Shown one piece after another: positions 1 through 11,589 of a stretch of DNA of 64,000 nt. Numbering within the stretch: the stretch's first letter is position 1; each line of letters opens with the position of its first letter. The stretch is taken from NCBI GenBank assembly GCA_037013555.1, contig JASUAD010000014.1, forward strand, positions 9,008,756 to 9,072,755, in the 5' to 3' direction. The DNA is from Sextonia rubra (Eukaryota; Streptophyta; Magnoliopsida; Laurales; Lauraceae). The notes under the pieces were generated by a model. The model was not told the origin of the DNA. It made no database searches and worked only from the letters and a program-made list of their open reading frames with translations. The position numbers were made by a program, and so were the translations under genes.

Positions 1-930
1 TCCATCAGCCCCTAAATCCTTTTAACTTAAGAGTCAAATAGGCAATTTGATTCTATTATGTGAGTGACATTATATATAAGCATGCATACATATTTATATA
101 CATACATATATAACTATGGAAATATTAGTATGCATTTACCCCTCACTATAGGGATGGATGCTAACATTCCTTTATGTCTATATATATGTATACATATATG
201 GACAATATTAATCTGTATATATTTCTTACTGTTTTTTTTTTCATGAGAACTCTAAGTGTGCACTCTATGTTCCATCAAAATGGACCATACACACAACTCC
301 CTTAAATTGCACCCATCCACTAATTTTTCACTAAGTGACACTTGGCACCACATCTGCCAGCCACTTCTAAATGAAGTCACCTAACATTTAATCCTTGATA
401 GGTCCATCTTAACCCTTAAAATCTTGGTGGAAAATTCATAATTTTAAATCTTCAATTAACTTCTAAAATCCCTCGGCCTTATATTTCTACAAGCTAAAGC
501 TATAACTAAAAATCTCATAATATTTTTAAAGAGGCCTTGTAGAATAGTGTGCCCTACTTCATCTAATAACTAAAGCTATTTTTTCATTTAATTCATTTGA
601 GTTTAATAGATGGGTCCCACCAATCATATTTTAAATCATTCTCATTCAATATATGATACAAACATAGTGGACTCTTTTCTCCATGTGCTAGATTGGGCTG
701 AATTCACTCCTAATAATTCATTAGTTGACCATCTTTAAAACCTTAACTATATGAAATAAATCCATCAAAAATTTTATTATTCATAATTACTCTTCATTGT
801 TTTCATTTTGAGCCGTTATTCTATGTGATTGAGTTATTCTTCTAATACTATGTGCTAAATATGCATTTTTCACTTATTTTATTTTTTTTATTTTTAAAAA
901 TATTAAATTTTAACGTATTTTTCTTTTTTG
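1..930. other. AT-rich intergenic sequence
   Basis: No coding frame resembles a known protein. The sequence is AT-rich, with short runs typical of plant intergenic DNA. It may be the body of a Helitron whose 3' end lies at about 961, but no 5' terminus can be identified. Confidence 0.4.
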
Positions 931-961
931 GCCCATGTTGGGCACGGGCCCCATGCACTAG
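928..961 (+). mobile_element. Candidate Helitron 3' terminus
   Basis: A GC-rich hairpin-capable stretch (GGCCC, then GGGCC 11 nt later) lies a few bases upstream of CTAG followed by T. Plant Helitrons end in a short hairpin about 10 nt before CTRR and insert 5' of a T. The surroundings are strongly AT-rich, so the GC-rich patch stands out. No 5' TC terminus or Rep/helicase coding was found, so the element would be non-autonomous or truncated. Confidence 0.35.
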
Positions 962-1130
962 TTAGTATTAAAGCTGATTCCGTACAATTAGTAGTCCCTA
1001 TATTCATTGTCTTGAGAATGTACTTTCCCCCACACATTGAACTATTATATTTTCAGGAAAGAATTAAAGCCTTGGAATAACTCAATTAGAGTAAAGCCCC
1101 TGATCTATTTAACCACTCTTACTACTAATT

Positions 1131-1246
1131 AATAATCCACAGGGCTCTACGTCAACTATACGAGAGCCATAAAATGATAACCACTTCTAATAATCTACCG
1201 GGCTCTACGTCAACTATACGAGAGCCATAACTTGATAATCACATGT
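1131..1246. repeat. Two tandem ~58-bp units
   Basis: Two adjacent copies, offset by 58 bp, share an identical core running from GGGCTCTACG to GAGAGCCATAA. Each core can fold, because GGCTCT pairs with AGAGCC. Function unknown. Confidence 0.6.
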
Positions 1247-1893
1247 TTTAAAAAAAAATGGATCAAGGCCAATATAATTGGAGGTTATGCGAGCTTGGCC
1301 ACATGCTTGGTTAGCAGTATTTTGAAACGTCCTTTTATTTCTCCATCTATTATCTTTTAGTTATCTATGGTACAAAAATATGTGATTATTTAGTGTTTTA
1401 ATGTTTCTAAATCTTTTCTCCTTGGAAAAAAAATCCATTCTCGCACATAGGGCTGGAGAGTCACACTTGGCATTCCAAAACAAAATTTCATGAATTATGT
1501 TATATTATATGGCAAAGGCATTAACATATAGACATACATACATGCTAATAGACAAGGGGAGGGGCGGTCCCTAGCTTGGCCTTCATTATTGCGGAGTTTT
1601 CTAAATTAATCCTAGCCCTACCCTCCTGTTTTTTAATAAAAAGAAAAGCCCTCATTTGGAGGGTTTTTGTACGCCAAACCATTTCAAGGGCTTATTTTAT
1701 TTTAAAAGGGCCTGATTGAAAGCACTATTCCAAAACATGATCCCTTCCATGTGGGAAGGTCGGTCTTCAATTCTGATGTAGTGGACTCAGCAAATAGGAG
1801 GGAGGCCAATAGCTCTCAACCTGGCACATGTCACAAATCACGTACTCTATGTTATCAGTTTGAAATCACATATAAAGAAAATCATAAAAAATA

Positions 1894-3363
1894 AGGTAAA
1901 TGGCAAATTACACCCTTGTACTTTGACAGGATTGCAAAGTGCCCCTTCAACTTTAAAATTTTGCACTAAATCACTCTAAACTTTAAACAAAAGTGCAAAA
2001 GTGACAAAATACGTTTATTTTAACATGGACTTTTATTTAAACATACAATTTCTTAGTTTATACACTAATTAAAAAAATAAAAAATTTTTCAAAATACTCC
2101 CATCCCCTTCCTCCGCTACCTCTTCCTCCCTTTTCCTCTTCCATTCTTACCCTCTCCCTCCCCTTCTCCCCGTGATGAAAAATTCGACTGAAGGCTTCAC
2201 GCCTTACTGCATTCCACTCGAATTGTAGTCACCCAGACTTCCCAGTTCACAAAATTTCTCATTGGAAAGAGTTGTTTTGACCCATTCCCTCTCTTGACAA
2301 GGTCTAGGCTGTTGAGGCAATATCTGCCTGAAAACTACTGAGGCAAAATTTCAAACTTCTTAGTGGTGTATGTTGTACATGTCATTCATTTTCTCTTGCA
2401 AATATTCTACATCAATTCTATACATTCGCAGCTTCATGATTATTGGTGCAAAGTTCTGGTTTGTACCTTTTAAAGCAAGGAAAACTGGAGTTGATTGTTT
2501 TGATGAAATTGATTTATTCGAAGTAGATCTATTAGACCCTATTTCCTTTAATATTTTTTACATTTGAGTATTGAGCTGTCTTTAGTATCCATCCATATCC
2601 ACATGTATAAACATCTCACATTGTGTGTGTAATTGTCTTAGAATCAAGTTACACGAACTATAAAAGAATATTCTATTTTGGCAAGTCAAATGTTGTGTTT
2701 ATTGCCTTCTCATTCTTGACCTTAATCCATGCATGTGTTGGTGGCATCCTTTTCTCATCTGTTGTCCTGTAGAAATGCTATAATTGACATATTTTTCCAT
2801 GTAATGTATGTGTTGGTGGTATCCTTTTCTCATCTGTTGTTCTATAGAAATGTTATAATTGACCTATTTTTCCATGTTTCTCTCTCTAGCCATTCCATAT
2901 GTTGGATAAATCCAGATCAGATACGAATGTGGTAGTGGTGTAGTATGTATAATATTTGCAGTGAAGAGAAGAATTATATTTTATTGGCATGAGAAATAGT
3001 TTTTAACTTTATCAATTTCAAAGCACAAGTGACAACAATTCCAAATAAACCTATCAGAGTCATAGTTTTCTTTCCCTTTAAAAGGACGGGGAGAAGGGGA
3101 GGGAGAGGAGAGAAAGGACAAGGAAGAGGAAAGAAGAGGGAGGGGAGGAATGGGGTGGGGTTATCTTGGAAAAGTTTTTTTTTAAATGGATGTATAAATT
3201 GAGAAATTTTATATGTTTAAATAGAAGTTTTTGTCAAAATAAACGGATTTTACTATTTTTGCACTTCGGTTTTAAGTTCAAGGTGCTTTAATGCAAAATT
3301 TTAAAGTTGAGGCAGCACTTTGCAATCGGATCAAAATACAAGGGGATAAGTTGCTATTTTCTC
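1894..3363. mobile_element. Non-autonomous Mutator-like element (MULE)
   Basis: The left ~280 bp (1894-2178) and right ~280 bp (about 3080-3363) are inverted repeats of each other. They include a shared polypyrimidine stretch around CTCCCTCCCCTTCTCCCCGT and the block AACTTTAAAATTTTGCA. The right terminus, read inward, starts GAGAAAATAGCAAC, a typical plant MULE end. A 9-bp direct repeat TAAAAAATA flanks it (1885-1893 and 3364-3372). Nine-base duplications and long TIRs are the Mutator signature. The ~900-bp interior holds no transposase. The TIRs have diverged visibly, so the element is not recent. Confidence 0.8.
2729..2878 (+). repeat. Tandem ~90-bp duplication inside the MULE
   Basis: The segment TTGGTGGCATCCTTTTCTCA (from about 2739) is repeated nearly exactly about 75-80 bp later (from about 2814), with the adjacent TTCTCATCTGTTGT block and a closely similar tail. 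This is a local duplication in the non-coding interior of the MULE. Confidence 0.55.
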
Positions 3364-3372
3364 TAAAAAATA

Positions 3373-3704
3373 TATATGAAATCACATTTTATTTTTAATG
3401 GATTATTTTCGTGTGCATGTGGGGGATCATGTGCTTGTGGATCACGTGGATCATTTTTATATCGTTTTCATGTGTGGAGAGAGGGAATCTTCTTCTTCAC
3501 GTGACAAACAAGGGATAGTCGGATGATGTATAAGGCTACGGTTTGGGCCTTGGGTTCTTCTCTATTTTTTTGGCAACATTGAGACAATGCTGACCTTAAA
3601 GAAAGTAATAAAATTAAGGCTTCTCAATTACTTCGACCTCCCTCTATGCTCTTATAAATATATATATATATATATATATTTTAAAGGAAGAGAATAGAAA
3701 CAAC
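3373..3704. other. Intergenic stretch with (AT)n
   Basis: Nothing coding is visible. An (AT)n microsatellite lies at about 3658-3680, immediately upstream of an LTR-like block. Confidence 0.5.
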
Positions 3705-5052
3705 TGTAACACCCCCAAAACCCCCCAGAAGACACTAGAAAATTTAAACTTTACGTATTAGAATTTTGAATTATTTTTCTTGGATATTATTAAATTATTT
3801 GAATTTCTTGAACTTAATTGGAATAGTTACTTTTTAATTAATTTTCTATCTAATTAAGGGTCTAGGTGACATGAGTATCGTTAAATTAGATTTATTGGTA
3901 ATATTAATAAGATTTCTTGGAATATATTTGATTTTCTTGTTTCTTGAGTTTTAGAAAATTGGATCTTTGCATAAGAAATTTATAATTGTGATTATATAGA
4001 GAATATTTTATTTGGATGGTGATTATTATTATTATTATTAGTTTAAGTATGATCTTGATGTTTATACTATTATTGATATTTTGGTTCCAAGAAGTGCCCA
4101 TAAAAAAACTAGTTATACAATTAATGAAAATGAGGTTTATTTCCAGTGGGTATCATCTCTCATATTTTGGCAAATTTAGAAAAAGAAAACCAATGGGACT
4201 CCAGTTACTTAAAATAGTTCTGGAAAGACCCTTTTGTTTTCAATGGAATTAATGGCATTGAAGCAAACCAATGGGACCCACAGGCCTGTTTATATGCTTT
4301 TAATGGAATTAATGGCATAAGATTTGGTAGGACCCATTAGTTTTCAATTGATAGGAAGTTAAATAGTTTAGAATCAAGTGATGGGACCCAAGTTTTATTT
4401 AGAGGATGTAAGAGGACTATGTGAAACGGAGAAGTTGCAAAAATAGATAAAAATGATGATTTATCTGGGATGCCAATGATTCTAGGTTGATATTATGCTC
4501 TTGGTGTTAAGTCCCAAATTTTTATATTGGGTCATACCGGTTTGTCGGATTTGAGTTGGGTTAAGAAGGTCAAATGGATTGAATTAACACAGTCGGGCCT
4601 AAGTTATTGGACACTTCTAGGCCAAAGGACTCTTTTTGGAATTTCTTAAAACCAACTAGAAAGCAGAGAGCCCTCCATTGTAATTTGGAAAAACCCTCTC
4701 TCTATATAAACTCTACTTTTAGGGTTTTCCTCATTCTTCCATCTTCTTCCTCTCTTTTGCAACCAAGCCCTAGAAGTTCTTCAGGAGGAAACCAAGGTTC
4801 GATCTTCTACTCTTCAGATTTGCTTTTGGCTTTGAGATCCAAGCAAGTGGATAACTGTAAACAATGGCTTTTGGTTATTTGCAATATCTTTTTGTTGTTT
4901 GTTGGATAATATGCTTTTAGTAGGATTTCTTCGTTTATATTTAAACTTTCGTATGATTTCATTGTTTTGATTTGATACCTTGATTTGGATTACTAATGGA
5001 GCTTTGATTTCTTTCTTTTATGTAATATTAAATATATTTTTCTAAAAAAAAA

Positions 5053-5240
5053 AATTGCTGCATGTCGTTGCCTGCGCTGGGCAGCGCCTACTGCCTGGCC
5101 AGCCAGGCAGCACGTGCTGCCTGGGTAGCCAGGTAGGCTTGGCTGCAGCTGGGCCTAGCAGCGTCGGCCCGAGTTGCTGCGGGGCCCAGCTGCGACTGGG
5201 CTGGGTGAGCGGGTTTGGGCCAGTTCTGTTGGGCTAGCCC
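5053..5240. other. GC-rich island within the LTR-like block
   Basis: About 190 bp of very GC-rich sequence sit inside AT-rich flanks. The island includes an inverted repeat of CCAGCCAGGCAGCA and its complement centred on the CACGTG hexamer at about 5111-5116. Any reading frame across it looks like a product of composition, not a gene. Confidence 0.6.
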
Positions 5241-6204
5241 AGTTTAAATAAAAAAAATATTTGTATATTTATATAAATAAAATAAATGAGAACTTTGGAA
5301 TAGTGATTATAATATTTAGAGGGTTATAAATTTAGTTAAAGGACTAGTATACTAATAAAGATTTGATTCTATTAAATTAAGTTACGTTCATGTTATTAGA
5401 AATTTTGTTAGGATTATTTATTTATTTTATTGAGGATTATGTAATTTTGATTAATGTTTATTTAGATTGATTTAAAATTAACTAAGATGTATTAGGTAAA
5501 TATTAAATCTTAATTAGATTGTATTTATAATTCTAATTTGGATTTCTAATTTGATTTTGATTTCAAACTGGGGTCCGAGATTTGTACCTTTTGTTTCATA
5601 TAAAATAATAAGGTGTATTTATACACAACAATGATATTAAAGAATTAATTATTCCCCTTTCCCTTTTGATCATGACTTTATTTAACTTTGGAAGTTGAAC
5701 ATACTTACCCAATTTGTAAAGCACACTGGATATACATAATTAGATTAGATGAAGCATGGCTTTTAGAAAAGTTAAATTAATGTTTAGATGAGAATTGGAC
5801 TACATGCAGAATGGGAATGTGAGATTCGGGATGCACCACATGATAGGCACCAAAAGTAATATATCGGCATCGTAGACTCACATTTTCATTGTGAAAGAAG
5901 GTTGGTTCTCATGTGTATATTTAATTAACTATGACCGTTAGGTGGTTTAGTGCTTACCCTTGGAAAAACTGGAATTTATACGTGTACATAATACATTTTC
6001 AATTATAAAAGTTTACGTACCCAAATTGTTAATGGTATGAATATTGGGATTAAGGGTGTCATATCATGATTTATTCTGCATCGGTATATATATGCATTTG
6101 TAAATATATATATGTATATATATATCTGACCGACTGCAGTTCGAAGGTGGACGTACGCCATCGGGTCAGCGTGTGCTGTGGATTATAGTATACGGCTGTG
6201 CATT

Positions 6205-6350
6205 CTGTTATTATCTGCAGGAATACCCGATTCTGTTATTATCTGCGGGATTACCCAATTCTTTTATTATCTGCGGGATTACCCGTTTCTGTTATCTGTA
6301 TACGGGATTACCCGTTTTTGTATATTTATCTGCGGGAATACCCGTTTCTG
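6205..6350 (+). repeat. Short tandem repeats, ~25-28 bp
   Basis: Five imperfect copies of a unit containing TTATCTGCGGGATTACCCG follow one another. GGGATTACCC variants are partly palindromic. All are within the LTR-like block. Confidence 0.65.
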
Positions 6351-6974
6351 TGCATTCATGCCATTGGGATTTGCATTTGATATATTTTTTGTCATAATAA
6401 ATACTTCTGTTTAATTCAGTTGATTAATCCATTGCTTGTAGTTTACCCTCTTGCCAGATTACGTCAATCTGACCCACTACTTTTGGTGTCTAGGTTCAGT
6501 TACCGGTGCCAAACCAGAGGGTTAGGTTACGCAGGAAATTCCGCCAGATGGCGGAGTTGTTGAGTGGAGCACCGATGACATCATCTGAGGTGTCCTAGTG
6601 CGGTGCAGAGTTCGAAAACTTTAGATTATGTAATAAGGCCATTTTTGGGCCATTAGTTTATTTAATTAAATTTATTTGTTTTGAAATTATAACTTTAATT
6701 GTTATGCTTTGAAGCATTTGACCTTGATTTTATTATTAATAAGATTTGTTACATGGTTGTTATGTGATATCCGTCTGCGATGAGTATGAATTTTAGTTCC
6801 GCATGTGATTATGGTTGCTTGATCACCAAGCATAATCTCACGAAGGACTTCGATCCACCCGGAATTGAGGCTCGTATTGATTATGTTAAAAAAATTTTAA
6901 TTAGCCCCAATTCTCACACCCCTGAAACCGGGTTTGAATCCGGCCCAGTTTTGGGGGCGTGACACTTGGCCAAC

Positions 6975-8110
6975 CTAATAACTGCCAAAACGCCTTGTAA
7001 GAACCCAAGAGATCAACTAAGATACCTGCAATTTTCTATGATGTAAATGATATGAATGGATCTCAAGTCCTCAGTACAGATATACTTACAGACGACTTGT
7101 GATCGTCGGAGAGCTCGAAACTGAAAGAAAATTGTCCAAAGGGTTCCCAGTACCAAGGCCTAGGATCCCCGAGGAGCGAGGTACACAAGCCCAAAATGCA
7201 TCCAAGGCTGGGTGCTAGGATCATGAAGAGGGGCTAGAGTACTTGAGATACAAGGAGGAGCAGTGCAGACGTAGGGATCGCGATGACTGAGGCAGCCTTG
7301 TCCCAAGAGGTCTCAAGTAGACGACAAGAGACCACCGAAGGGAGGAGGAATATGCAGCGAATCTATAAATATATATATATATAAGTGCCAAGTGGGGAAA
7401 AGTCGCAAACCCCGGGTTCCAAAGTAGCCAAGGACCCAGATAAAAGAACCAAGAGGCTAATGTATATAAGAGCCAAGTGCAGAGGTAAGGATTGCGATGA
7501 CTGAGGCAGCCTTGTCCCTAGAGGTCTCAAGTAGATGACAAGAGACCACCGAAGGGAGGAGGAATATACACCGAATCTTTATGTATATAAGAGCCAAGTG
7601 GGGAAAAGTCGCTAACCCCGGGTTCCAAAGTAGCCAAGGACCCAGGGAAAAGAACCAAGAGGCTAATGTGTAAGATAGTCTCGTCCTAAGAGGGCTCTAA
7701 GTGTGCTGTAGGAGACCACCCAAGGGAGGAGGCTCCTCCTAAGAGGGCTCTAAGTATGCTGTAGGAGACCAGCCAAGGGAGGAGGCTTATATACCAAATC
7801 TATATGTATACAAGATCCACGTCAAGAGGAGTCGCTGACACTGCATTTCCAAGTAACCCAAGGACCCAGAGAAAGGAATTCAAGAGACTAGAACTCCCGA
7901 AACACCAGAGATGTAGAAAGAGAATGTGCAGAAGTCCCTCAAAAAGGAGGCGAGGAGGGTATTTATAGGCAGAGACCCTCCTCCTTTTGTACTTGATGAA
8001 ATAGAAGGTGTTAGTCACCGTTGGAATGGAGCAAACAACTCCTTACGAGGTGTCACTCACACCTAACAGGTGGAGGGGTCTTTCTCATTAGGATAAAAAT
8101 TGTTAAATTA
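6975..8110 (-). mobile_element. LTR-like repetitive block on the minus strand
   Basis: This non-coding block holds three tandem units of about 215 bp (starting near 7265, 7480 and, in shortened form, 7680), each with GAGACCACCGAAGGGAGGAGG or a variant. A TATA box, TATAAATA, reads on the minus strand at 7960-7967 and is followed by a pyrimidine-rich leader, as in an LTR U3-R junction. Exact ends and duplications were not found, so the LTR reading is inference. Confidence 0.35.
7265..7875. repeat. ~215-bp tandem repeats
   Basis: Unit 1 starts at GCAGACGTAGGGATCGCGAT (7265) and unit 2 at GCAGAGGTAAGGATTGCGAT (7480). Both continue through AAAAGTCGC and CCCCGGGTTCC. A third, shortened part repeats GAGGGCTCTAAGT twice at about 7690 and 7743. 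Confidence 0.7.
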
Positions 8111-8559
8111 TAAATGCTTATAATTTCCAATCCGACCGTTGGATTTTCGCATTCTGCATACCATTAGAAAAGCTTTTTCAATTATATTATTTGGAGCTCA
8201 AGCGTTTTGGAATCTAATTTGAAATATTTAGATGGAAAGTTACTCTTCTCTCTTTTATTATCTCTTATAACCACCTAGTTCTTATCTAATGCTCGTATAA
8301 CGACCGACCTTTATTCCCCACCTTTCCTCTTTTATTTTCTACAAAATTCCTTTATGTTTGCATCCCTTATTTCATTTATGCATAGTCTTCCATTTTTTCT
8401 ACATCACATCATATTTTTCCTTTCTACTCTTCTTACTTTAAATTTTAAAAAATGGGTACGGTCATGTTACATTTATTCTTTTTTACATTTTCTTTCTAAA
8501 AATTTATTATTGTCGGTACTTACTTTTTAATTGTATGAATATTCAATTTGCATCGTATA

Positions 8560-8592
8560 AATATACTTGTGCTCAGCACGGATTATAGTTCT
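8560..8592 (+). mobile_element. Degenerate Helitron-like 3' end
   Basis: A perfect 5-bp stem, GTGCT/AGCAC, with a 1-nt loop is followed by an AT-rich stretch and ATAGT. This resembles a plant Helitron 3' hairpin plus CTRR-T, with the first base of the motif changed. Weak evidence on its own. Confidence 0.25.
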
Positions 8593-8724
8593 AATTAGAC
8601 ATTTATGAGCCTAAGATTATCCCCATCGAAGCTATATCAAGGAATATATGGGCACTTAAAGTTGACTAATGCATTAGTTAGAGAACACGTGTGTTTCGCC
8701 CGATTTTGATTTTGGGTGAAAATC

Positions 8725-8910
8725 ACTTGGCAAAGGGGTGTTCCAACTCTATGTTCTCCTTGGCGAGTAGGGGGATACTTCCCACCACTGGTGAGTAGAG
8801 GGGCGAGTGGAGTATGTTCCCCTCCACTTGGGTGAGTTGGGGATATTTTCCTTCATTGGTGAATGGGGTACGTTTTCCAATATTTGGCGAGTGGGTGTCT
8901 ACTCGCCATG
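8725..8910. repeat. Degenerate GGCGAGTGGGG repeats
   Basis: Imperfect copies of GGCGAGT followed by a G-rich run and TATGTTC or TATTTTCC occur every 30-50 bp. Non-coding. The remaining sequence from 8920 to 9760 shows nothing recognisable. Confidence 0.4.
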
Positions 8911-9759
8911 TTCCCATTAGCTGAACTTTAAATTGTTATAACTTTTGATCTAATTGTCGGATTTTAATGTTCTATATATCATTTGAAAGATTTTCTTGAG
9001 CGGATATCCGTAGATCCAAATTTACCTTAATTGTATTAAGATAGGTATGGGCTCTCAAATTTTTTCTGTTGAGTGTCTAGGCGAGGTGAAATGGGTTCCT
9101 CACCAAACTTTTATCAGTTTGTAGGTAAGGGAATGGTCCCTTCTCACCTAGGTTGCTGGCTTGTGCATGGGAAAGCACTTCCCATGTCAAGTCCACCTCC
9201 TTTTTTTTGTCTTTTTTATACTTTTATGTGATCTTCAAATGATCATAAATTTGGGATTGTCTGTTGGATTGTTGCTCATAATATGTAGTTGGAAAGTTCT
9301 TTCTAAGTAGATGTATGTAGACTCTAAGATTATCCTGATCCAATTTGTATTGAGGGAGATATAGCCCTAGAAAGGTTGTCGTTGGACCTTTTGGAGGGTA
9401 AATTGTGCTACACCTTGGAAAAAGTCTTCAAAGTGTGGATTTTTAGGCTTTTGTGTAGATTTCAACATTCAGAGTCAGGGTACCGTACCTACACTAGACT
9501 ACAGTTTTTTCCAGTTATCCTTGCTTTTTAATCTTTGATTTTGATGTAAGTTGCTTCATTTTCTTTGTTTTGGAATTCTAGACCTATTCTTGATGGTTTC
9601 ATTTCTTAAGGAAGTCATTTTTTGCGATCCTTCATTTGTCTTGGAATCTTTGACTTTCTTCATAATCACCTTTTCCATGCTTTTGTGAGTCCTTTCTTGC
9701 ATATTTTCTCTACTAAATTTATGTGTCTACAAAATAGTCGTTGGCCATGAGAAGAGAAG

Positions 9760-11580
9760 TGTGCACAAATCACCCCTGTGGGCAAAAGGGTGATTTGCGA
9801 GGATTATTACCGAATTTGTAAAGTTATAATCGGAAGAATTCTTTTCCCAGTGGAACTAATCGTGTTACTGATGCATGATTTTGATGTAATCCTAGGCATG
9901 GACTGGTTGACTAAGTACATCGCATATTTGGACTATTTCCGTAAGATTGTCACCGTAAAGGTAGACGAAGCTGGTATGTGTGTTGTCTTTTAAGGTGAGC
10001 AAAAGAGTTTGAATACTAGGCTAATCTCAGCACTTCGAGCATAAAGATTAATCCAAGTGGTTCAGAGCAGTATATTGCCTTCATTGTTGAAAAGAAATCA
10101 TCCAAGAAGTTAGAAGAGATCCCGATAGTTTGCGAGTTCCCAAATGTGTTTCTTGATGAAGTACCTGGTTTTCCTTTGGTTAAGGAAGTAGACTTTACTA
10201 TAGAATTAGTACCTGATATAGTTCCAATCTCTAGAGTTCTATATAGAATGGCACCTGCAGAATTACGTGAGCTGAAGATACAGCTGCAAGACTTACTAGA
10301 TAAGGGGTTTATTCATCATAGCACATCACCATAGGGAGCCCTAGTTTTATTTGTAAAGAAGAAAGATGGCACCCTCAGAATGTGTATTGATTATAGGTAG
10401 TTGAATCAGATGACAATTAAGAACAAATATCCACTGCCTAGATTTATTGAATTGTTTGGTCAATTAAAGGTGCAACATATTTCTCAAAGATTGATTTGAG
10501 GTCTAGATATCATCAGTTGCAAGTTAGAAATCAAGATACATCTAAAATAGCTTTCAGGACAAGATATGGGCACTGTGAATTCTTAGTTATGCCTTTTGGG
10601 TGAACCAATGCTCCAGCTATATTTATGGCCTTGATAAGTAAAACTTTTCACCCTATCTCTATCAATTTGTGGTGATTTTCATTGATGATGTATTGGTGTA
10701 TTCTAAGACTCAAGATGAACACGTTGAATATTTGAGAACTTCACTGCAATTGTTGAGAGATCATTAGTTGTATGCCAAATTGGATAAGTGTGATTTATGA
10801 TTAGAACAAGTTGCTTTCTTAGGGCATATAATTTCAAAGGATGGACTTGCAATAGACTTAGCTAAAATTGAGTAAATAACTAGTTGGTGAAGCCTTAAAA
10901 ATGTTGTAAAAGTTAGAAATTTTGTCGGTTTAGCGCATTACTATCGAAGGTTTGTAAAAGACTTTCCCAATAGCTGCACCATTGATGAAGTTAACACGAA
11001 AGAATAAACCATTTGATTAGTCGGATGAATGTGAATCAAGTTTTCAATTCCTTAAGGAGAAATTGATCTCAGCTCCAATCTTATCTCTACCGGAAGGTAG
11101 TGGTGGATTTGACATATATACTGATGCTTCAAGAATCAGGTTGGGATGTGTAATAATACAGAATGGAAAAGTGATAGCATATGGATGTCGATAGTTAAGG
11201 AAACATGAGAAGAACTATGCCATACATAATCTAGAATTGGCCACTGTCATCTTTGCATTGAAGTTGTGGAAACACTACTTGTATGGAGAAAGATTTGAAG
11301 TCCATAGTTATCATCGCAGTCTTTAGTACTTGCTCTCTCAACATGACCTCAACATGAGAAAGCGCAGATGGCTAAAGTTTATAAAGGACTATGATTTTCT
11401 AATCAAGTACCTTTTAGGGAAAGGAAATGTAGTGGCTGATGCTTTAAGTAGGAAGTTAGCTATTGAGATGACAGCTATGTGTGGTGAGTGGTCTCTAGTA
11501 GAAGAATTTCGAAATTTGGATGTGGAAGTCGAATTCAAGGATGATAAGGTCATGTTAGTGGTTATGTTTGACTTTGAACG
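9760..11580 (+). pseudogene. Decayed Ty3/Gypsy pol (protease-RT-RNase H)
   Basis: This is the remains of a chromovirus-type pol. Reading conceptually through stops it shows, in order: the end of the protease region (DFDVILGMDWL), the pre-RT segment, RT blocks (FVKKKDG, RMCIDYR, YFSKIDLR, FRTRYGH, then FIDDVLVYSKT with both catalytic aspartates) and the RNase H region (IYTDAS, ELATVIFALKLW), ending just after NVVADALSRK. It aligns collinearly with the intact pol at 33502-36990. There are many in-frame stops, often TAG or TGA where the intact copy has CAG, CGA or TGG, plus at least two frameshifts. Gag, most of the protease and all of the integrase are missing. An inactive, old copy. Confidence 0.9.
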
Positions 11581-11589
11581 CACTTTGAC

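Larger units (their letters stand above)
3705..6964 (+). mobile_element. LTR-like block, probable solo LTR of a Gypsy element
   Basis: It begins TGTAACACCCCC and ends GGGGGCGTGACA, the same terminal style as the complete Gypsy LTR in this window (TGTAACACTCC to GGTCGTGACA). A TATA box, CTATATAAAC, lies at about 4704 and is followed by a pyrimidine-rich leader. A 23-bp segment at 6144-6166 recurs with two or three differences at 54857-54879 in another LTR-like block. No gag-pol follows and no clean 5-bp target duplication was found (ACAAC on the left, CTTGG on the right). It is therefore either an old solo LTR or a rearranged one. Confidence 0.55.

Noticed and set aside
5055..5237. 60-residue Leu/Gly-rich open frame
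   Set aside because: Explained by the composition of the GC island; no homology.
6205..6350. Regularly spaced repeats that might suggest a CRISPR array
   Set aside because: Units are imperfect, directly adjacent, without unique spacers, and the genome is a plant.
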